From positions 2,046,001 through 2,110,000 of the forward strand of contig NZ_CP085051.1 in NCBI RefSeq assembly GCF_020616335.1: a DNA stretch of 64,000 bases, written 5' to 3'. Positions 51,485 to 61,523 of this stretch are shown here, piece by piece (position 1 is the stretch's first letter; every line of letters begins with the position of its first letter). This DNA is from Corynebacterium uberis (GTDB lineage Bacteria > Actinomycetota > Actinomycetes > Mycobacteriales > Mycobacteriaceae). The notes beneath the pieces are model-generated. The model saw nothing but the letters and a program-made list of their open reading frames with translations. It was not told the origin of the DNA and searched no databases. The translations under genes were made by a program, and so were the position numbers.

Positions 51485-51488
<4 letters not shown>
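50532..51488 (+). CDS. Iron-type ABC transporter substrate-binding lipoprotein
   Basis: 318 residues. A signal peptide ends in a lipobox (ASISAC, Cys near residue 21). It is a class III binding protein of the FepB/BtuF family: a long linking helix separates two lobes; GREVAFGAEPQRVTLL and RPDLVLGFTD are typical. It probably captures a siderophore, heme or cobalamin at the cell surface. ATG 50532 with AGAAAGAACC upstream, 11 nt after the permease. Ends in a GTGA overlap with the ATPase. Confidence 0.88.
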
Positions 51489-52227
<739 letters not shown>

Positions 52228-52231
<4 letters not shown>

Positions 52232-52899
52232 GCGCCCACCACCACCATCCACACGGCGACAAGATGCACCACCGCGGCCACGAGCGTGGCGGCGTGGAAA
52301 TGCTCGTGGTAGCCAAACCAGCGGGCCTGGCGGCCGGGCCAGCGCGCCCCATACACCACCGCCCCGGCGGTGTAGATCAGGCCGCCGGCAAACAGCAGCC
52401 ACACCACCGCCGGGCCGGCGTGCACCCACAGCTGAGGGATCAGCGGCACGATGAGCCAGCCCAGCGCCAGGTAGACCGCCACGTCCAACCAGCGGGGATG
52501 CTCGATCCAGCCGATGGACAAAAACCCCGCCGCCGCAGCCCCAGCCCACGCGATGGACAGCATGACCGCGGCCGCGACCGGGCGCAGCACGATCAGGCAC
52601 AGCGGCGTATACGTCGCCGCGATGAACACGGCGATGGTGGAGTGATCAGCACGCCGCCAGCGGCGCACGGTCTCGCTGCGCCGCCAGGGGCCCAAATGAT
52701 AGGCGGCGGACACGCCAAAGAGCAGCACAAAGCCCACCGCGTAGACGGTCACCCCCAGGGCCTGCCACCAGGCGAGCGTCATCCACGCGTAGGTGACCAG
52801 CACCGCCCCGGAGACCAGGCCGCCGAGTGCGGCGATGAGGTGGATGACGCCGCGCAGGGCCGGCCGGGGTCCGCGGTCATACGGGGCGGGGCCTGCCAT
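52228..52899 (-). CDS. trhA: Hemolysin III / TrhA family (PAQR) membrane protein
   Basis: 223 residues, seven membrane helices. PAQR hallmarks: HLIAALGGLVSG (N-terminal H), FGVSAAYHLGPW, RADHSTIAVFIAATYTP, and the C-terminal GYHEHFHAATLVAAVVH. The three His and the Asp match the zinc-hydrolase-like site of this family. ATG 52899 is 4 nt beyond the purL stop, suggesting coupling to purL. Role uncertain; relatives affect membrane lipid balance. Confidence 0.9.
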
Positions 52900-52903
52900 T
52901 GGG

Positions 52904-55198
52904 CTATTCCACCACCGCATTCGCTCCGGCCGCGTGGCCGAACAGGTCCGGCAGCGTTGCCTCCCAGGCCTGTGCCAGCTCGTCGAGGTTGAGGGTGTGG
53001 TCCTGGCCGCTGCTGCGCAGCACCAGGTTGCGCTCGGAGGTGGTGGCGCCGATCCGGGCGATGGGGACCCCGGCGCTGGCGGCAGCGGCCTCCACGGCGT
53101 CGGCCCGGTCCGCGGTGGTGGCCACCACGGCGCGGGAGGCGGACTCGGAGAACAGCGCGACAGTGAGGTCCTCGTGCACCTGGTCGAGCTCTACCTCAAG
53201 GCCGCCGGGGCTGCGCAGCGCCAGCTCCACCAGCGTCTGGGCCAGTCCGCCCTCGGAGACGTCGTGGGCGGCGGTCAGCGCCGTGTTGCCCACGAAGAAG
53301 CGGGCGAGCGCTTCCTCGTTGGCCAGGTCCACGGCGGGCGGCATGCCTTGCAGGGCGCCGTCGGCGACCTGCTGCCAGATGGATCCGCCGAGCTCGTCGT
53401 GGGTGCGGCCCACCAGGTAGATCACTTCCGGCTCTGCGACGGTGCCCAGGTCGTGGCCGATCGCGTCGGCGACGTCATCGATGACGCCGAGGACGCCGAC
53501 GACCGGGGTGGGCAGGATCGGCTCGTCGCCGGTTTGGTTGTAGAAGGACACGTTGCCGCCGGAGACCGGGATGCCCAGCTGTGCGGCGCCGTCGGCCAGC
53601 CCGTGGACTGCCTCGCGGAACTGCCACATCACGTCCGGGTTTTCCGGGGAACCAAAGTTCAGGCAGTTGGTCACTGCCACCGGCCGGGCACCGGTGACCA
53701 CCACGTTGCGGTACGCCTCAGCCAGGGCGAGGCGCGCACCGGTGTTGGGGTCCAGGTAGGTGTAGCGCCCGGAGGCGTCGGCGGAGATGGCCACGCCGCG
53801 CCCGGAGGTTTCATCGATGCGCAGCACGCCGGCGTCGGAGTCCTTCGCCTTGACGGTGTTGCCGCGCACGTAGCGGTCATACTGCTGCGTGATGAACGCC
53901 CGGGAGCACAGCGCCGGCGAGGAGACCATGTCCCGCACCGCCTGCGCCACGTCGGTGACCGTGCTTACCGACGCCGCCTCCTGCACCTTGTCCTGCCACT
54001 GCGGGCGGGCATAGGGGCGCTCGTAGACGGGGGCCTCATCAGCGATGGTCGCCGCGGGCGCGTCCACCACGACCTCGCCGTGGTGGGTGATCACCAGGTG
54101 ATCGCCCGTGGTGACCTCGCCGATTTCGGCGCAGGTGACGTCCCAATGCGCACAGATCTGTGTGAAGCGCTCCACGTTCTCGGGGGTGACAACGGCGCAC
54201 ATGCGCTCCTGCGACTCGGAGGCCAGGATCTCCGCGGCGCTCATGTGCTCTGCGCGCAGCGGCACCGCATCCAGGTTGACGGCCATGCCGCCGTCGCCGG
54301 AGGCCGCCAGCTCGGAGGTGGCGCACGCCAGGCCCGCCCCGCCGAGGTCTTGGATGCCCACCACGACGCCGGCCTGGTACAGGTCCAGGCAGCATTCGAT
54401 GAGCACCTTCTCCGCGAAGGGGTCGCCGACCTGCACGGCCGGCAGCTTGCGCTGGGCGCCGTCCTCGAAAGTGTCGCTGGCCAGCACGGATACCCCGCCG
54501 ATGCCGTCCAAGCCCGTGCGGGAGCCAAAGAGCAGGACCTTATTGCCCGTGCCGGAGGCGAAGGCCAGTTTCAGGTCCTTGGTTTTCAACGTGCCCACGC
54601 ACAGCGCGTTGACCAGGGGGTTGCCCGCATAGGTGGGGTCAAAGACGGTCTCGCCGCCGATGTTGGGCAGGCCCAGGCAGTTGCCGTAGTGGGAGATGCC
54701 GGCGACGACGCCGGGCAGCACCCGCTGGGTGTCGGGGGCGTCGGCAGGCCCGAAACGCAGCTGGTCCATCACCGCGATCGGGCGCGCGCCCATGGCCATG
54801 ATGTCGCGGACGATGCCGCCCACGCCCGTGGCCGCCCCCTGGTGGGGTTCCACGTAGGAGGGGTGGTTGTGGGATTCGACGCGGAAGGTCACCGCGTTGC
54901 CATCTCCGATGTCCACCACGCCCGCGTTCTCGCCGATGCCCGCGAGGAGTTTGGCGTTCATCTCCGGGGTGGTGGTCTCCCCGAAGTAGCGCAGGTGCAC
55001 CTTGGAGGACTTGTAGGAGCAGTGCTCGGACCACATCACCGAGTACATGGTCAGCTCCGCGTCGGTGGGCCTCCGGCCCAAAATGGAGCGGATGCGCGCG
55101 TATTCGTCATCCTTGAGGCCCAGCTGTGCGTAGGGTTGCACGGCATCCGGGTCCTCGATAGCCCGCGCGACAGTGTCATTGTTGACGATGCCAGTCAT
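52904..55198 (-). CDS. purL: Phosphoribosylformylglycinamidine synthase subunit PurL
   Basis: 764 residues, the small PurL that works with PurQ and PurS. It makes formylglycinamidine ribonucleotide with ATP and ammonia. Visible: [48 protein letters not shown], and [17 protein letters not shown] 55198, with CCAAAAGGAAGT upstream. 24 nt after purQ; trhA follows after 4 nt. Confidence 0.97.
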   Translation of the reverse strand: MTGIVNNDTVARAIEDPDAVQPYAQLGLKDDEYARIRSILGRRPTDAELTMYSVMWSEHCSYKSSKVHLRYFGETTTPEMNAKLLAGIGENAGVVDIGDGNAVTFRVESHNHPSYVEPHQGAATGVGGIVRDIMAMGARPIAVMDQLRFGPADAPDTQRVLPGVVAGISHYGNCLGLPNIGGETVFDPTYAGNPLVNALCVGTLKTKDLKLAFASGTGNKVLLFGSRTGLDGIGGVSVLASDTFEDGAQRKLPAVQVGDPFAEKVLIECCLDLYQAGVVVGIQDLGGAGLACATSELAASGDGGMAVNLDAVPLRAEHMSAAEILASESQERMCAVVTPENVERFTQICAHWDVTCAEIGEVTTGDHLVITHHGEVVVDAPAATIADEAPVYERPYARPQWQDKVQEAASVSTVTDVAQAVRDMVSSPALCSRAFITQQYDRYVRGNTVKAKDSDAGVLRIDETSGRGVAISADASGRYTYLDPNTGARLALAEAYRNVVVTGARPVAVTNCLNFGSPENPDVMWQFREAVHGLADGAAQLGIPVSGGNVSFYNQTGDEPILPTPVVGVLGVIDDVADAIGHDLGTVAEPEVIYLVGRTHDELGGSIWQQVADGALQGMPPAVDLANEEALARFFVGNTALTAAHDVSEGGLAQTLVELALRSPGGLEVELDQVHEDLTVALFSESASRAVVATTADRADAVEAAAASAGVPIARIGATTSERNLVLRSSGQDHTLNLDELAQAWEATLPDLFGHAAGANAVVE

Positions 55199-55222
55199 CT
55201 TGTGTGGACTTCCTTTTGGGGC

Positions 55223-55894
55223 TCAGGCGGCGATGCTGCCGACGGCGGACAAGAACAGCTCAAGGCCATCAAGCGAGGGGCCGGTCAGCGCCTCCACGGC
55301 GTGCTCCGGGTGGGGCATGAGTCCCACCACGCGGCCGGTCTCATTGGTCACCCCCGCGATCGCGTTGACGGATCCGTTGAAGTTGTCGGTGTAGCGGAAG
55401 ACCACCTGGCCCTCCCCCTCCAGGCGCTCGACCGTGGCGGCATCCGCCTGGAAACGCCCCTCGCCGTGCTTGGCGGGGACCAGGATCTTCTGTCCCTCCT
55501 CAAGGCGGTTCGTCCACGCCGTATCCGCGTTGACCACCTCAAGGTAGGTGTCCACGCAGTGGAAGTGCAGGCCTTCATTGCGGGTCAGGGCGCCGGGCAG
55601 CAGGTTGGCCTCGGTGAGGATCTGGAAGCCGTTGCAAATGCCCAGCACCGGCATGCCGCGCCCGGCGGCGTCGATGACGCTGCGCATCACCGGAGCCAGG
55701 GCGGAGATTGCGCCGGAGCGCAGGTAGTCGCCGTAGGAGAAGCCGCCGGGGACAACCACGGCGTCCACGGACTTCAGGTCGGCGTCGGCGTGCCACAAAG
55801 ACACCGCCTCTGCGCCGGCAATGCGCACGGCGCGGGCGGCGTCACCATCGTCGAGCGTTCCGGGGAAGGTGATGACCCCAATCTTGGCGCTCAC
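55223..55894 (-). CDS. purQ: Phosphoribosylformylglycinamidine synthase subunit PurQ
   Basis: 223 residues, a class I glutamine amidotransferase that feeds ammonia to PurL. The nucleophile Cys is in [11 protein letters not shown] (about residue 86); [13 protein letters not shown] and [10 protein letters not shown] (catalytic His and Glu) are present. The start is GTG at 55894, overlapping the purS stop as GTGA. Confidence 0.97.
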   Translation of the reverse strand: MSAKIGVITFPGTLDDGDAARAVRIAGAEAVSLWHADADLKSVDAVVVPGGFSYGDYLRSGAISALAPVMRSVIDAAGRGMPVLGICNGFQILTEANLLPGALTRNEGLHFHCVDTYLEVVNADTAWTNRLEEGQKILVPAKHGEGRFQADAATVERLEGEGQVVFRYTDNFNGSVNAIAGVTNETGRVVGLMPHPEHAVEALTGPSLDGLELFLSAVGSIAA

Positions 55895-56130
55895 TTGGCC
55901 TCCTCGACGACCTCGAAGTCCTCGATGACGGTGTTGGCCAGCAGCGTGGCGGCCACCTTCTCAATGTCCGCCAGGCTCGCAGAGTCCGCGACTTCTAGCT
56001 CGAAGCGCTTGCCCTGGCGCACATCGGTCACCCCCTCCACGCCGATGCGGCCCAGGGCACGAACCACGGCCTGGCCCTGCGGGTCCAGGATTTCTGCCTT
56101 GGGCATGACGTTGACAACTACACGGGCCAT
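55891..56130 (-). CDS. purS: Phosphoribosylformylglycinamidine synthase subunit PurS
   Basis: 79 residues, usual size. [26 protein letters not shown] and [12 protein letters not shown] are diagnostic. It bridges PurL and PurQ. ATG 56130 with AAGGGGATC upstream; the longer frame to 56169 adds non-family residues. It follows the ABC permease gene after 42 nt, so it may have its own promoter or be read from the upstream operon. Confidence 0.96.
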   Translation of the reverse strand: MARVVVNVMPKAEILDPQGQAVVRALGRIGVEGVTDVRQGKRFELEVADSASLADIEKVAATLLANTVIEDFEVVEEAK

Positions 56131-56172
56131 TGATGATCCCCTTGCTCGCTTCAGGTTAGTTTCCCCCACAGC

Positions 56173-56907
56173 TTAACGCCGCCAGCGCCAGCGCAACACC
56201 ACGAGTCCAACGGCCATGCATACCACCGCCACCACCGCAACATACGCCAGCGACCCGTTGAGCCCCCAGCGCGGCGGCAGGGCCAACTCTTGGCCCGTTC
56301 CTGCGATCCCGGCCAGGAAGGGCAGCCAGGGCTGCGCCCGGGTAACCCCCAGCGCATTTTCGATGAGCAACGCCCACACGGTCACCGCCCCCACCGCCAG
56401 GCCAGCCGAGCGCAGCACCGTGCCCACCGCCACGCCAATGCCCACCGCCAGGCCCGCATACAGGGGCATGGCCCACAGCGCGCGCAGGCCCGCCGCATCC
56501 CCGATGCTCACCGCCCCGTACACCTGGGGAAACAGGGCAGGCAGGGCGAGGAGAACCACAACAACCTCCACGAAAATGCAGGCCGCGGCGACGAGCGCGA
56601 GCCAGGCCCAGCGGCCCAGCAGCAGGCGAACCACCCCGACGCGAGCCAGCCGCTGCGGCGCCTCGGGGGCCGCGGCGCTGACGTACGCCGCACCGGCAGC
56701 CAGCACGATGACCCCCAGGTTGACCACCCAATACAGGGCCCCGCTCGTGCGCGCCGCCTGCACGGACAGCAGCCCACCCGTGGCGTTGATGCGGGTGGCC
56801 ACCGTGGCCACCAGGGCGGTCACCGCCAGCGGCACGAGCACCGCCAGCGGGACGATGGCGCACCACAGCGGCCCGCGCCCGCCGGTTCTGATCCGCTCAA
56901 CGTTCAT
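56173..56907 (-). CDS. ABC-2-type transporter permease subunit
   Basis: 244 residues with six predicted membrane helices (for example LWCAIVPLAVLVPLAVTALVA, VVNLGVIVLAAGAAYV). No substrate motif is recognisable. ATG 56907 overlaps the ATPase gene by 11 bp, so it is its membrane partner. An alternative opening to 57024 runs through that gene. Part of the overlapping block 56173-59074. Confidence 0.78.
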   Translation of the reverse strand: MNVERIRTGGRGPLWCAIVPLAVLVPLAVTALVATVATRINATGGLLSVQAARTSGALYWVVNLGVIVLAAGAAYVSAAAPEAPQRLARVGVVRLLLGRWAWLALVAAACIFVEVVVVLLALPALFPQVYGAVSIGDAAGLRALWAMPLYAGLAVGIGVAVGTVLRSAGLAVGAVTVWALLIENALGVTRAQPWLPFLAGIAGTGQELALPPRWGLNGSLAYVAVVAVVCMAVGLVVLRWRWRR

Positions 56908-57535
56908 CGCGGTTCCACACCTCCCGCAGCGCCGACTCCACGGCAGCGCAGTCCACGTCCCGGATCCGCCCGGCATCCACCAGCAGCGCCCGATCGCAGG
57001 TGCGCTCCACCTCTGCCAGGGCATGGGTGGCCATGATCACGATTTTTCCTTCCTCCCGCCAGGTGGCAAGCACCTCGCGCATCCACCACACGGCGGCCAC
57101 GTCCATGCCGTTGAGCGGCTCGTCGAGCAGCAGGATCGGCGGGTCCGTCAGCGCCGCCGCCGCCACATCAAGGCGGGCGCGCAGTCCCGTTGAGAGCGTG
57201 CGGACCTGCGCGTGCGCGACGTCGGCAAGCCCGGACCACTCCAGCACCTCGGCGACGCGCCGCTTATCGACGCCCCCCAGCGCACCCACCCAGCGCAAGT
57301 GCCGGGTCACACTGTGGCTCGGGTGGGCCCCCACGCCATCGAGCACGCAGCCGATCGCCCCGCGCACCCGCACCGTACCGGAATCGGGGCGGCGCAGCCC
57401 CGCGATGATGCGCAGCAGGGTGGACTTCCCGGCGGCGTTGCGGCCCACCAGCGCGCACACCCCGGGCGCAAGCTCCACGGACACATCAGCGAGCGCCGGG
57501 GCACACGCGACGTGGCGCAGCTCAACCTCAGGCAT
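56897..57535 (-). CDS. ABC transporter ATPase
   Basis: 212 residues, compact. Walker A GRNAAGKST, signature TLSTGLRARLD (LSTG variant), Walker B PILLLDEPLNGMD, switch ATHALAEVER. The LSTGxRxRL pattern is typical of ABC-2 export ATPases. ATG 57535 overlaps the MTB12-like gene by 8 bp and the permease start overlaps its end by 11 bp. Confidence 0.88.
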   Translation of the reverse strand: MPEVELRHVACAPALADVSVELAPGVCALVGRNAAGKSTLLRIIAGLRRPDSGTVRVRGAIGCVLDGVGAHPSHSVTRHLRWVGALGGVDKRRVAEVLEWSGLADVAHAQVRTLSTGLRARLDVAAAALTDPPILLLDEPLNGMDVAAVWWMREVLATWREEGKIVIMATHALAEVERTCDRALLVDAGRIRDVDCAAVESALREVWNRDER

Positions 57536-58286
57536 TGCAGTGCAGCGGCAGCCCCACGGTGCGCACACCCTCGCACACCGAGGAGTTGGCCAGCTTCCAG
57601 TTGCCGTCGTAGACGAAGTGGATGCGCAGCTCAATGTCCGGCCGTCCCGCCGACCCGCTGCGCAGCGTGGCCGTCGCCTGCCCGCCGTCAAGCTCCAGCG
57701 GCCCGCTGATGCGCTTCCAGCCCTTTGGCGCGCGGAAGAGGCCCAGCCGGTAGACCGTCTGCGGCACGACCACCGCGGCGCGCCCGGCCTCCAGGTTGGC
57801 GGCCTTGGCGTCATCGGAGGCGTCCGTGGCCACCAGGAAGTGCACGATGGCGTTGAGGTCATCCAGGGTGGGCACCGGGTTGGTCACCCGAAAATCCGCC
57901 GGCAGCGGCGAGTCCGGTTCCCATCCCCGCGCTTGAGGCTGCGTTTCGGTGTGGGTCTGAGCCTGGGTCTGGGTGTGAGTCTGGGTCTGAGTGTGGGTGC
58001 GGGTGTGGGTGCGGTTCTGCTGAGGTGCCCGAACCAGTGCTTGTGGCTGTGACTGCATCTGCGTTGGGTCCTCGCGGAGGGGTTCCTGCTCCACCGACAC
58101 GTCCGGCAGCTCCGGCGCGGTTTCTTCCGCGGTGGAGGTCTGCACCTGGGACCGCGCCTGGGTCTGGGGTTCGTGCGGCTGGACCTGTGGCTGGCTGACC
58201 ATCCCCACCGCCAGCAGTATCGCCGTGGCACACGAGGAGGCGACCACTGAGACCACGACCGTGGGCCAGTGGATGGGCCGGCTCAC
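57528..58286 (-). CDS. Membrane-anchored MTB12-like protein with Thr/Gln/His repeat linker
   Basis: 252 residues. One N-terminal membrane segment (about 9-30, PTVVVSVVASSCATAILLAVG) is followed by a low-complexity linker (about 35-120) ending in TQTQTHTQTQAQTHTETQ. A C-terminal domain (about 135-252) has the MTB12-like antigen pattern LDDLNAIVHFL, LELDGGQATATL and GNWKLANSSVCEGVRTVG, with two Cys that could pair. The domain is probably outside the cell. GTG 58286 overlaps the methyltransferase stop by 4 bp (GTGA); its own end overlaps the ATPase. Function unknown. Confidence 0.72.
   Translation of the reverse strand: MSRPIHWPTVVVSVVASSCATAILLAVGMVSQPQVQPHEPQTQARSQVQTSTAEETAPELPDVSVEQEPLREDPTQMQSQPQALVRAPQQNRTHTRTHTQTQTHTQTQAQTHTETQPQARGWEPDSPLPADFRVTNPVPTLDDLNAIVHFLVATDASDDAKAANLEAGRAAVVVPQTVYRLGLFRAPKGWKRISGPLELDGGQATATLRSGSAGRPDIELRIHFVYDGNWKLANSSVCEGVRTVGLPLHCNA
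57951..58022. repeat. Six imperfect 12-bp repeats in the MTB12-like gene
   Basis: Units such as GTGGGTCTGAGC and CTGAGTGTGGGT run in 12-bp (or 6-bp) register across 57951-58022 and encode the Thr-Gln / Thr-His repeats. Length variation by slippage is plausible and would stay in frame. Confidence 0.75.
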
Positions 58287-59074
58287 CGCTTCACCGCCAC
58301 CAGGGCAACTCCCGCCAGGTTGTCCTTGTTGGAGTTAAACACCCGGCGCATCTCCAGCACGCGGGCGCGCGCCTTCTTGTCCCGGGCGACGTTGAAGAGG
58401 ATGCGCGCCACGCCGAGCACGCCTTCGTCGGCGAGGTTGCGCTTGGGCTCGAGCAGCGCCATGGGGGCGGTCTGCACGGCTTCGACCTCGAAGCCGTGGC
58501 GATCAAAGAGGTCGCGCCACTCGGCCACGGTCAGGGGCCGCGCGTTGACCTTGATGGCGCGCGCGAGGGCGCGGCGCAGTTCCAGCTTCTGGTCATCGGG
58601 AACATCGTCGGGGGTCAGCGCCAGCTCGTGGACGGCGTAGCGCCCGCCGGGGGCGAGCACGCGGCGGGCTTCCTCGACGATGGCGTCCTTGCCCTTGTCC
58701 CCCTGCATGGTCAGCATGGCTTCCCCGATGATGACCTCGGCAGAGGCGGCGTCAAGCCCGGTGTCTTGGGCGGTGGCGTTGACGGTGCGTCCGGTGCCGC
58801 TGACCACCTTCGCGGTGGCTGCGGCGGCCTGCGGGTCCTCGTCCACGCCGACATAGCTGGCGGGCTTCTTGTCCACGATCAGCGCCGCGGTGCGGCCGAG
58901 ACCGGGGGCGAACTCCACCACTTTCTTCCCGGTGAGCTGGGCGTGGTCGAGCAGCCAGGTGGTCAGTTCCAGGCCGCCGGGGCGCAGGACGCGCTTGCCC
59001 AGCCGTGCGAGCAGCCAGTGGCCGGGCACATCCTCGGTCTTACGGTCCGCCATGGGTAGATGAGAATGTGGCAT
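58283..59074 (-). CDS. Class I SAM-dependent methyltransferase
   Basis: 263 residues. The SAM-binding glycine loop is VVEFAPGLGRTAALI (about residue 50), followed by YVGVDEDPQAAAA, IIGEAMLTMQGD and ARRVLAPGGRYAVHELAL, a UbiE/methyltransferase-11-like order. The substrate is not readable. ATG 59074 is 8 nt after AAGGA; ATG 59083 overlaps that site. It is first of four overlapping genes. The AT-rich stretch 59095-59125 upstream includes TATTATGAGAATA, a short imperfect palindrome that may be the promoter or an operator. Confidence 0.85.
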   Translation of the reverse strand: MPHSHLPMADRKTEDVPGHWLLARLGKRVLRPGGLELTTWLLDHAQLTGKKVVEFAPGLGRTAALIVDKKPASYVGVDEDPQAAAATAKVVSGTGRTVNATAQDTGLDAASAEVIIGEAMLTMQGDKGKDAIVEEARRVLAPGGRYAVHELALTPDDVPDDQKLELRRALARAIKVNARPLTVAEWRDLFDRHGFEVEAVQTAPMALLEPKRNLADEGVLGVARILFNVARDKKARARVLEMRRVFNSNKDNLAGVALVAVKR

Positions 59075-59125
59075 GTGCGCCATCCTTCACTGCAGGTAGT
59101 AGTTTTATTCTCATAATAGCCGTAT

Positions 59126-59812
59126 TTAATGTGGGAGCCCAAAGTCCGCGTAGCGGGCCGGGTGCGCCCCCGCCCGCACAGCCGCATCGACTGCAGCAAC
59201 AAAGTCGCGCGCCACCTCCGGCTCGCACAGGTTGCGCCCCGACGCCGACAGCCGCACGGTATTGCCCCGACTCGCCCCACGCCTGGCCGCCGTAATGAGG
59301 TTGCGCCGCCACCACCCGGGCGCCCCAAAGCCCTCCCCCACGGAGAGATTGCGGCCCCGCTCCAGCGCCCACCGGCCCGCCGGATCCCGGTACCACACCC
59401 CCTTGGTGCTGCCGACGACCCAAAACCCAAACTGGGGCACCACCTGGAGGGTGCCCTCGGACAGGCGCCACCGCGGGGGCGCAAACATGTCCGTGTCTAG
59501 GCCCAGGCGGTGCATCTGGCGCACCGCCCCAGCTAGCCGCAGGCGCGCCTCATGGGCCGGCAGCGTGGCAAACTCGGCACGCCTGCCCTGCACCGCCTGA
59601 TCAAACCCGTTGAGGATCATCCCGTCGGCGTGGTCCTGGATAAACGCCAGCGTGGCGGGGTCCTTGGCCAGGTGCCAGTTCCCATCGATGTGGGGTGCGA
59701 CCAGCAAAGATACCGGAACCCCGCGGTCGGCAAGCTGCGAGCAGACGGTGGCGACGGCGGGGCGGGTGGCGTCGAAAAGCGAAGAGATAGAGACAAGTAA
59801 ACGCCCGGTCAT
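59126..59812 (-). CDS. DUF2334 (polysaccharide deacetylase-like) protein
   Basis: 228 residues. The start LLVSISSLFDATRPAV and LLVAPHIDGNWHL (first metal-site region), GMILNGFDQAVQGRRAEF and MFAPPRWRLSEGTL follow the DUF2334 order. Many metal-site residues of true deacetylases are replaced here: ISSLFD for HDD-type and LNGFD for the H-x3-H region. Activity is uncertain. ATG 59812. Confidence 0.75.
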   Translation of the reverse strand: MTGRLLVSISSLFDATRPAVATVCSQLADRGVPVSLLVAPHIDGNWHLAKDPATLAFIQDHADGMILNGFDQAVQGRRAEFATLPAHEARLRLAGAVRQMHRLGLDTDMFAPPRWRLSEGTLQVVPQFGFWVVGSTKGVWYRDPAGRWALERGRNLSVGEGFGAPGWWRRNLITAARRGASRGNTVRLSASGRNLCEPEVARDFVAAVDAAVRAGAHPARYADFGLPH

Positions 59813-59850
59813 GGGGGAATTGTCCCACGGCCGGGCGGTGTTGTCGCGGC

Positions 59851-61332
59851 TTACTTATCCGCGTGCGTGTTTTGGTAGGCCTCCAGGTTGATCTGGGGGG
59901 TGGGCTGGAGGCGCTCGTAGGCGGGGTTTTCCACCGAGGGGTCGCGGCGGAAGTCGCCGTGCTCATCGTCGTCCTCGTGGGGGACGTAGGGGTCCTCGCC
60001 GTGGAGGACGCGGCGCACCTGGTCCTGATCCACGGTGCCCGTCCACTTGCCCACCAGCAGGGTGGCCACCGAGTTGCCGGCGAAGTTGGTCAGCGCGCGG
60101 GCCTCGGACATGAACTTATCGATGCCCAGGATGATGTCCACGCCGCCGAGCAGGGCCGGCTTGTAGGACTGCAGGCCCGCGGCCAGGGTGGCAATGCCCG
60201 CGCCGGACACGCCGGCGGCACCCTTGGCCGCGATGATCATGAAGGCCAGCAGGCCGATCTGCTCGCCCATACTCATGGGCATGTCCATGGCGTCAGAGAT
60301 GAAGATGGCGGCCATGGTCAGGTAGATAGCAGTGCCGTCCAGGTTGAAGGAGTATCCCGTGGGGACCACGATGCCCACCGTGGACTTTTCCACACCAATA
60401 TGCTCCATCTTGCGCATGAGGTTGGGCAGCGCCGACTCCGACGAGGAGGTGGCGAAGATGAGCAGGAACTCCCGGCCCAGGTACTTGACCAGGCGGAAGA
60501 TGCTGTGCCCGGTGAAGACCTTGAGCACCAGGCCCAAGATGACGAACACGAAGATGAAGCAGGTGATGTAGAACCCGAGCATGAGGTAGGCCAGCTGCCC
60601 CACGGCCTTGATGCCGCTGGCGCCGACCACGTGGGCGATGGCGCCGAACGCGCCGATGGGGGCAAGCCACAGGATCCAGCCCAGGATCTTGAACACCAGG
60701 CGCTGCAGATGCGCAACGAAGCTCAAGATCGGCTCCCCCTTGGGCCCCATAGACTGCACCGCAAAGCCGACAAGCAGCGCGATGAGCAGCACCTGGAGCA
60801 CGGAGACGGTGTGCTCGGGGGCGTTGTAGGAGCCGGTGAACGCGGAGAAGAAGGAGTCCGGGATGATGCCGTGGACGAAGCCGGCGACGCCGCCGCCTTC
60901 CTCATTGTGCTCGATGGTCTTTTTCACCATCTCGCTCGGCGCGCCCGCGGCGTGCAGCCCGCCGCCCGGCTTGAGCACGTTGCCCACGACCAGGCCCACG
61001 AAGAGCGCGAAGGTGGACATGGTGATGAAGTACGCCAGTGCCATGCCGCCGGCCTTGCCTACCGACGCCGCCGCGCGCACGGACCCCACACCCAGCACGA
61101 TGGTGCAGAAGATCACCGGCGGGACGATCATCTTGATCAGGCTGACGAACATGGTGCCCAGAATTTTGAAATTCTTGGCCACGTCCGGGGCAACGAGCCC
61201 CAGGACGATACCGGCGACCACGGCGATGATGACTCCGATGTAGAGCCAGTGGGTACGGTCCTTCGTGGGCTTCTTAGGCTCAGCAATTTTGATGGAGCCA
61301 GAAGACAGGTCCGTTGCGGAGGGTTTAACCAT
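59851..61332 (-). CDS. dctA: Dicarboxylate/amino acid:cation symporter (DctA/GltP family)
   Basis: 493 residues, eight helices with two re-entrant loops. Hallmarks: SSSESALPNLMRKM (serine-rich loop HP1), GIVVPTGYSFNLDGTAIYLTMAAIF, AAKGAAGVSGAGIATLAAGL (HP2). Probably takes up succinate, fumarate and malate with cations; syntenic C. glutamicum gene cg2870 is dctA. ATG 61332. A C-terminal acidic/disordered tail (DDDEHGDFRRD). Upstream 61333-61523 has several RamA-style G/C runs. Confidence 0.92.
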   Translation of the reverse strand: MVKPSATDLSSGSIKIAEPKKPTKDRTHWLYIGVIIAVVAGIVLGLVAPDVAKNFKILGTMFVSLIKMIVPPVIFCTIVLGVGSVRAAASVGKAGGMALAYFITMSTFALFVGLVVGNVLKPGGGLHAAGAPSEMVKKTIEHNEEGGGVAGFVHGIIPDSFFSAFTGSYNAPEHTVSVLQVLLIALLVGFAVQSMGPKGEPILSFVAHLQRLVFKILGWILWLAPIGAFGAIAHVVGASGIKAVGQLAYLMLGFYITCFIFVFVILGLVLKVFTGHSIFRLVKYLGREFLLIFATSSSESALPNLMRKMEHIGVEKSTVGIVVPTGYSFNLDGTAIYLTMAAIFISDAMDMPMSMGEQIGLLAFMIIAAKGAAGVSGAGIATLAAGLQSYKPALLGGVDIILGIDKFMSEARALTNFAGNSVATLLVGKWTGTVDQDQVRRVLHGEDPYVPHEDDDEHGDFRRDPSVENPAYERLQPTPQINLEAYQNTHADK

Positions 61333-61523
61333 GATTTCTCGATTCTGCTTCTGCGACCAGTTGGTTTATTATGGCGCCCGCATAACCATGAGCCAATTCA
61401 CTGGCATCCCCCGGGGGTAGCGCACGTCACGTACGCTGCGCGTTTCGCCCACAGGAGGGGGTAATTTTCCCAAATCCTGGGATGCCCAGTTCTGCACTCA
61501 TGGGCCAAACTACCCCCATTTGG
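61333..61523. promoter_or_regulatory. Upstream region of dctA with RamA-like G/C clusters
   Basis: Three short clusters (CCCCCGGGGGTAG, AGGAGGGGGTAAT, CTACCCCCATTT) fit the RamA binding style. CATAAT near 61368-61373 (minus strand) may be the -10. A GCCAAA/TTTGGC hairpin near the ptrB stop lacks a T-run. Confidence 0.45.

Noticed and set aside
52793..56176. Open frame of 1127 codons antisense to purL, purQ and purS
   Set aside because: It mirrors high-G+C third-position bias in genes that match purLQS along their full length; no recognisable domain.
59863..61464. Long plus-strand frame opposite dctA
   Set aside because: Composition is that of an antisense shadow; dctA on the minus strand has all family motifs.
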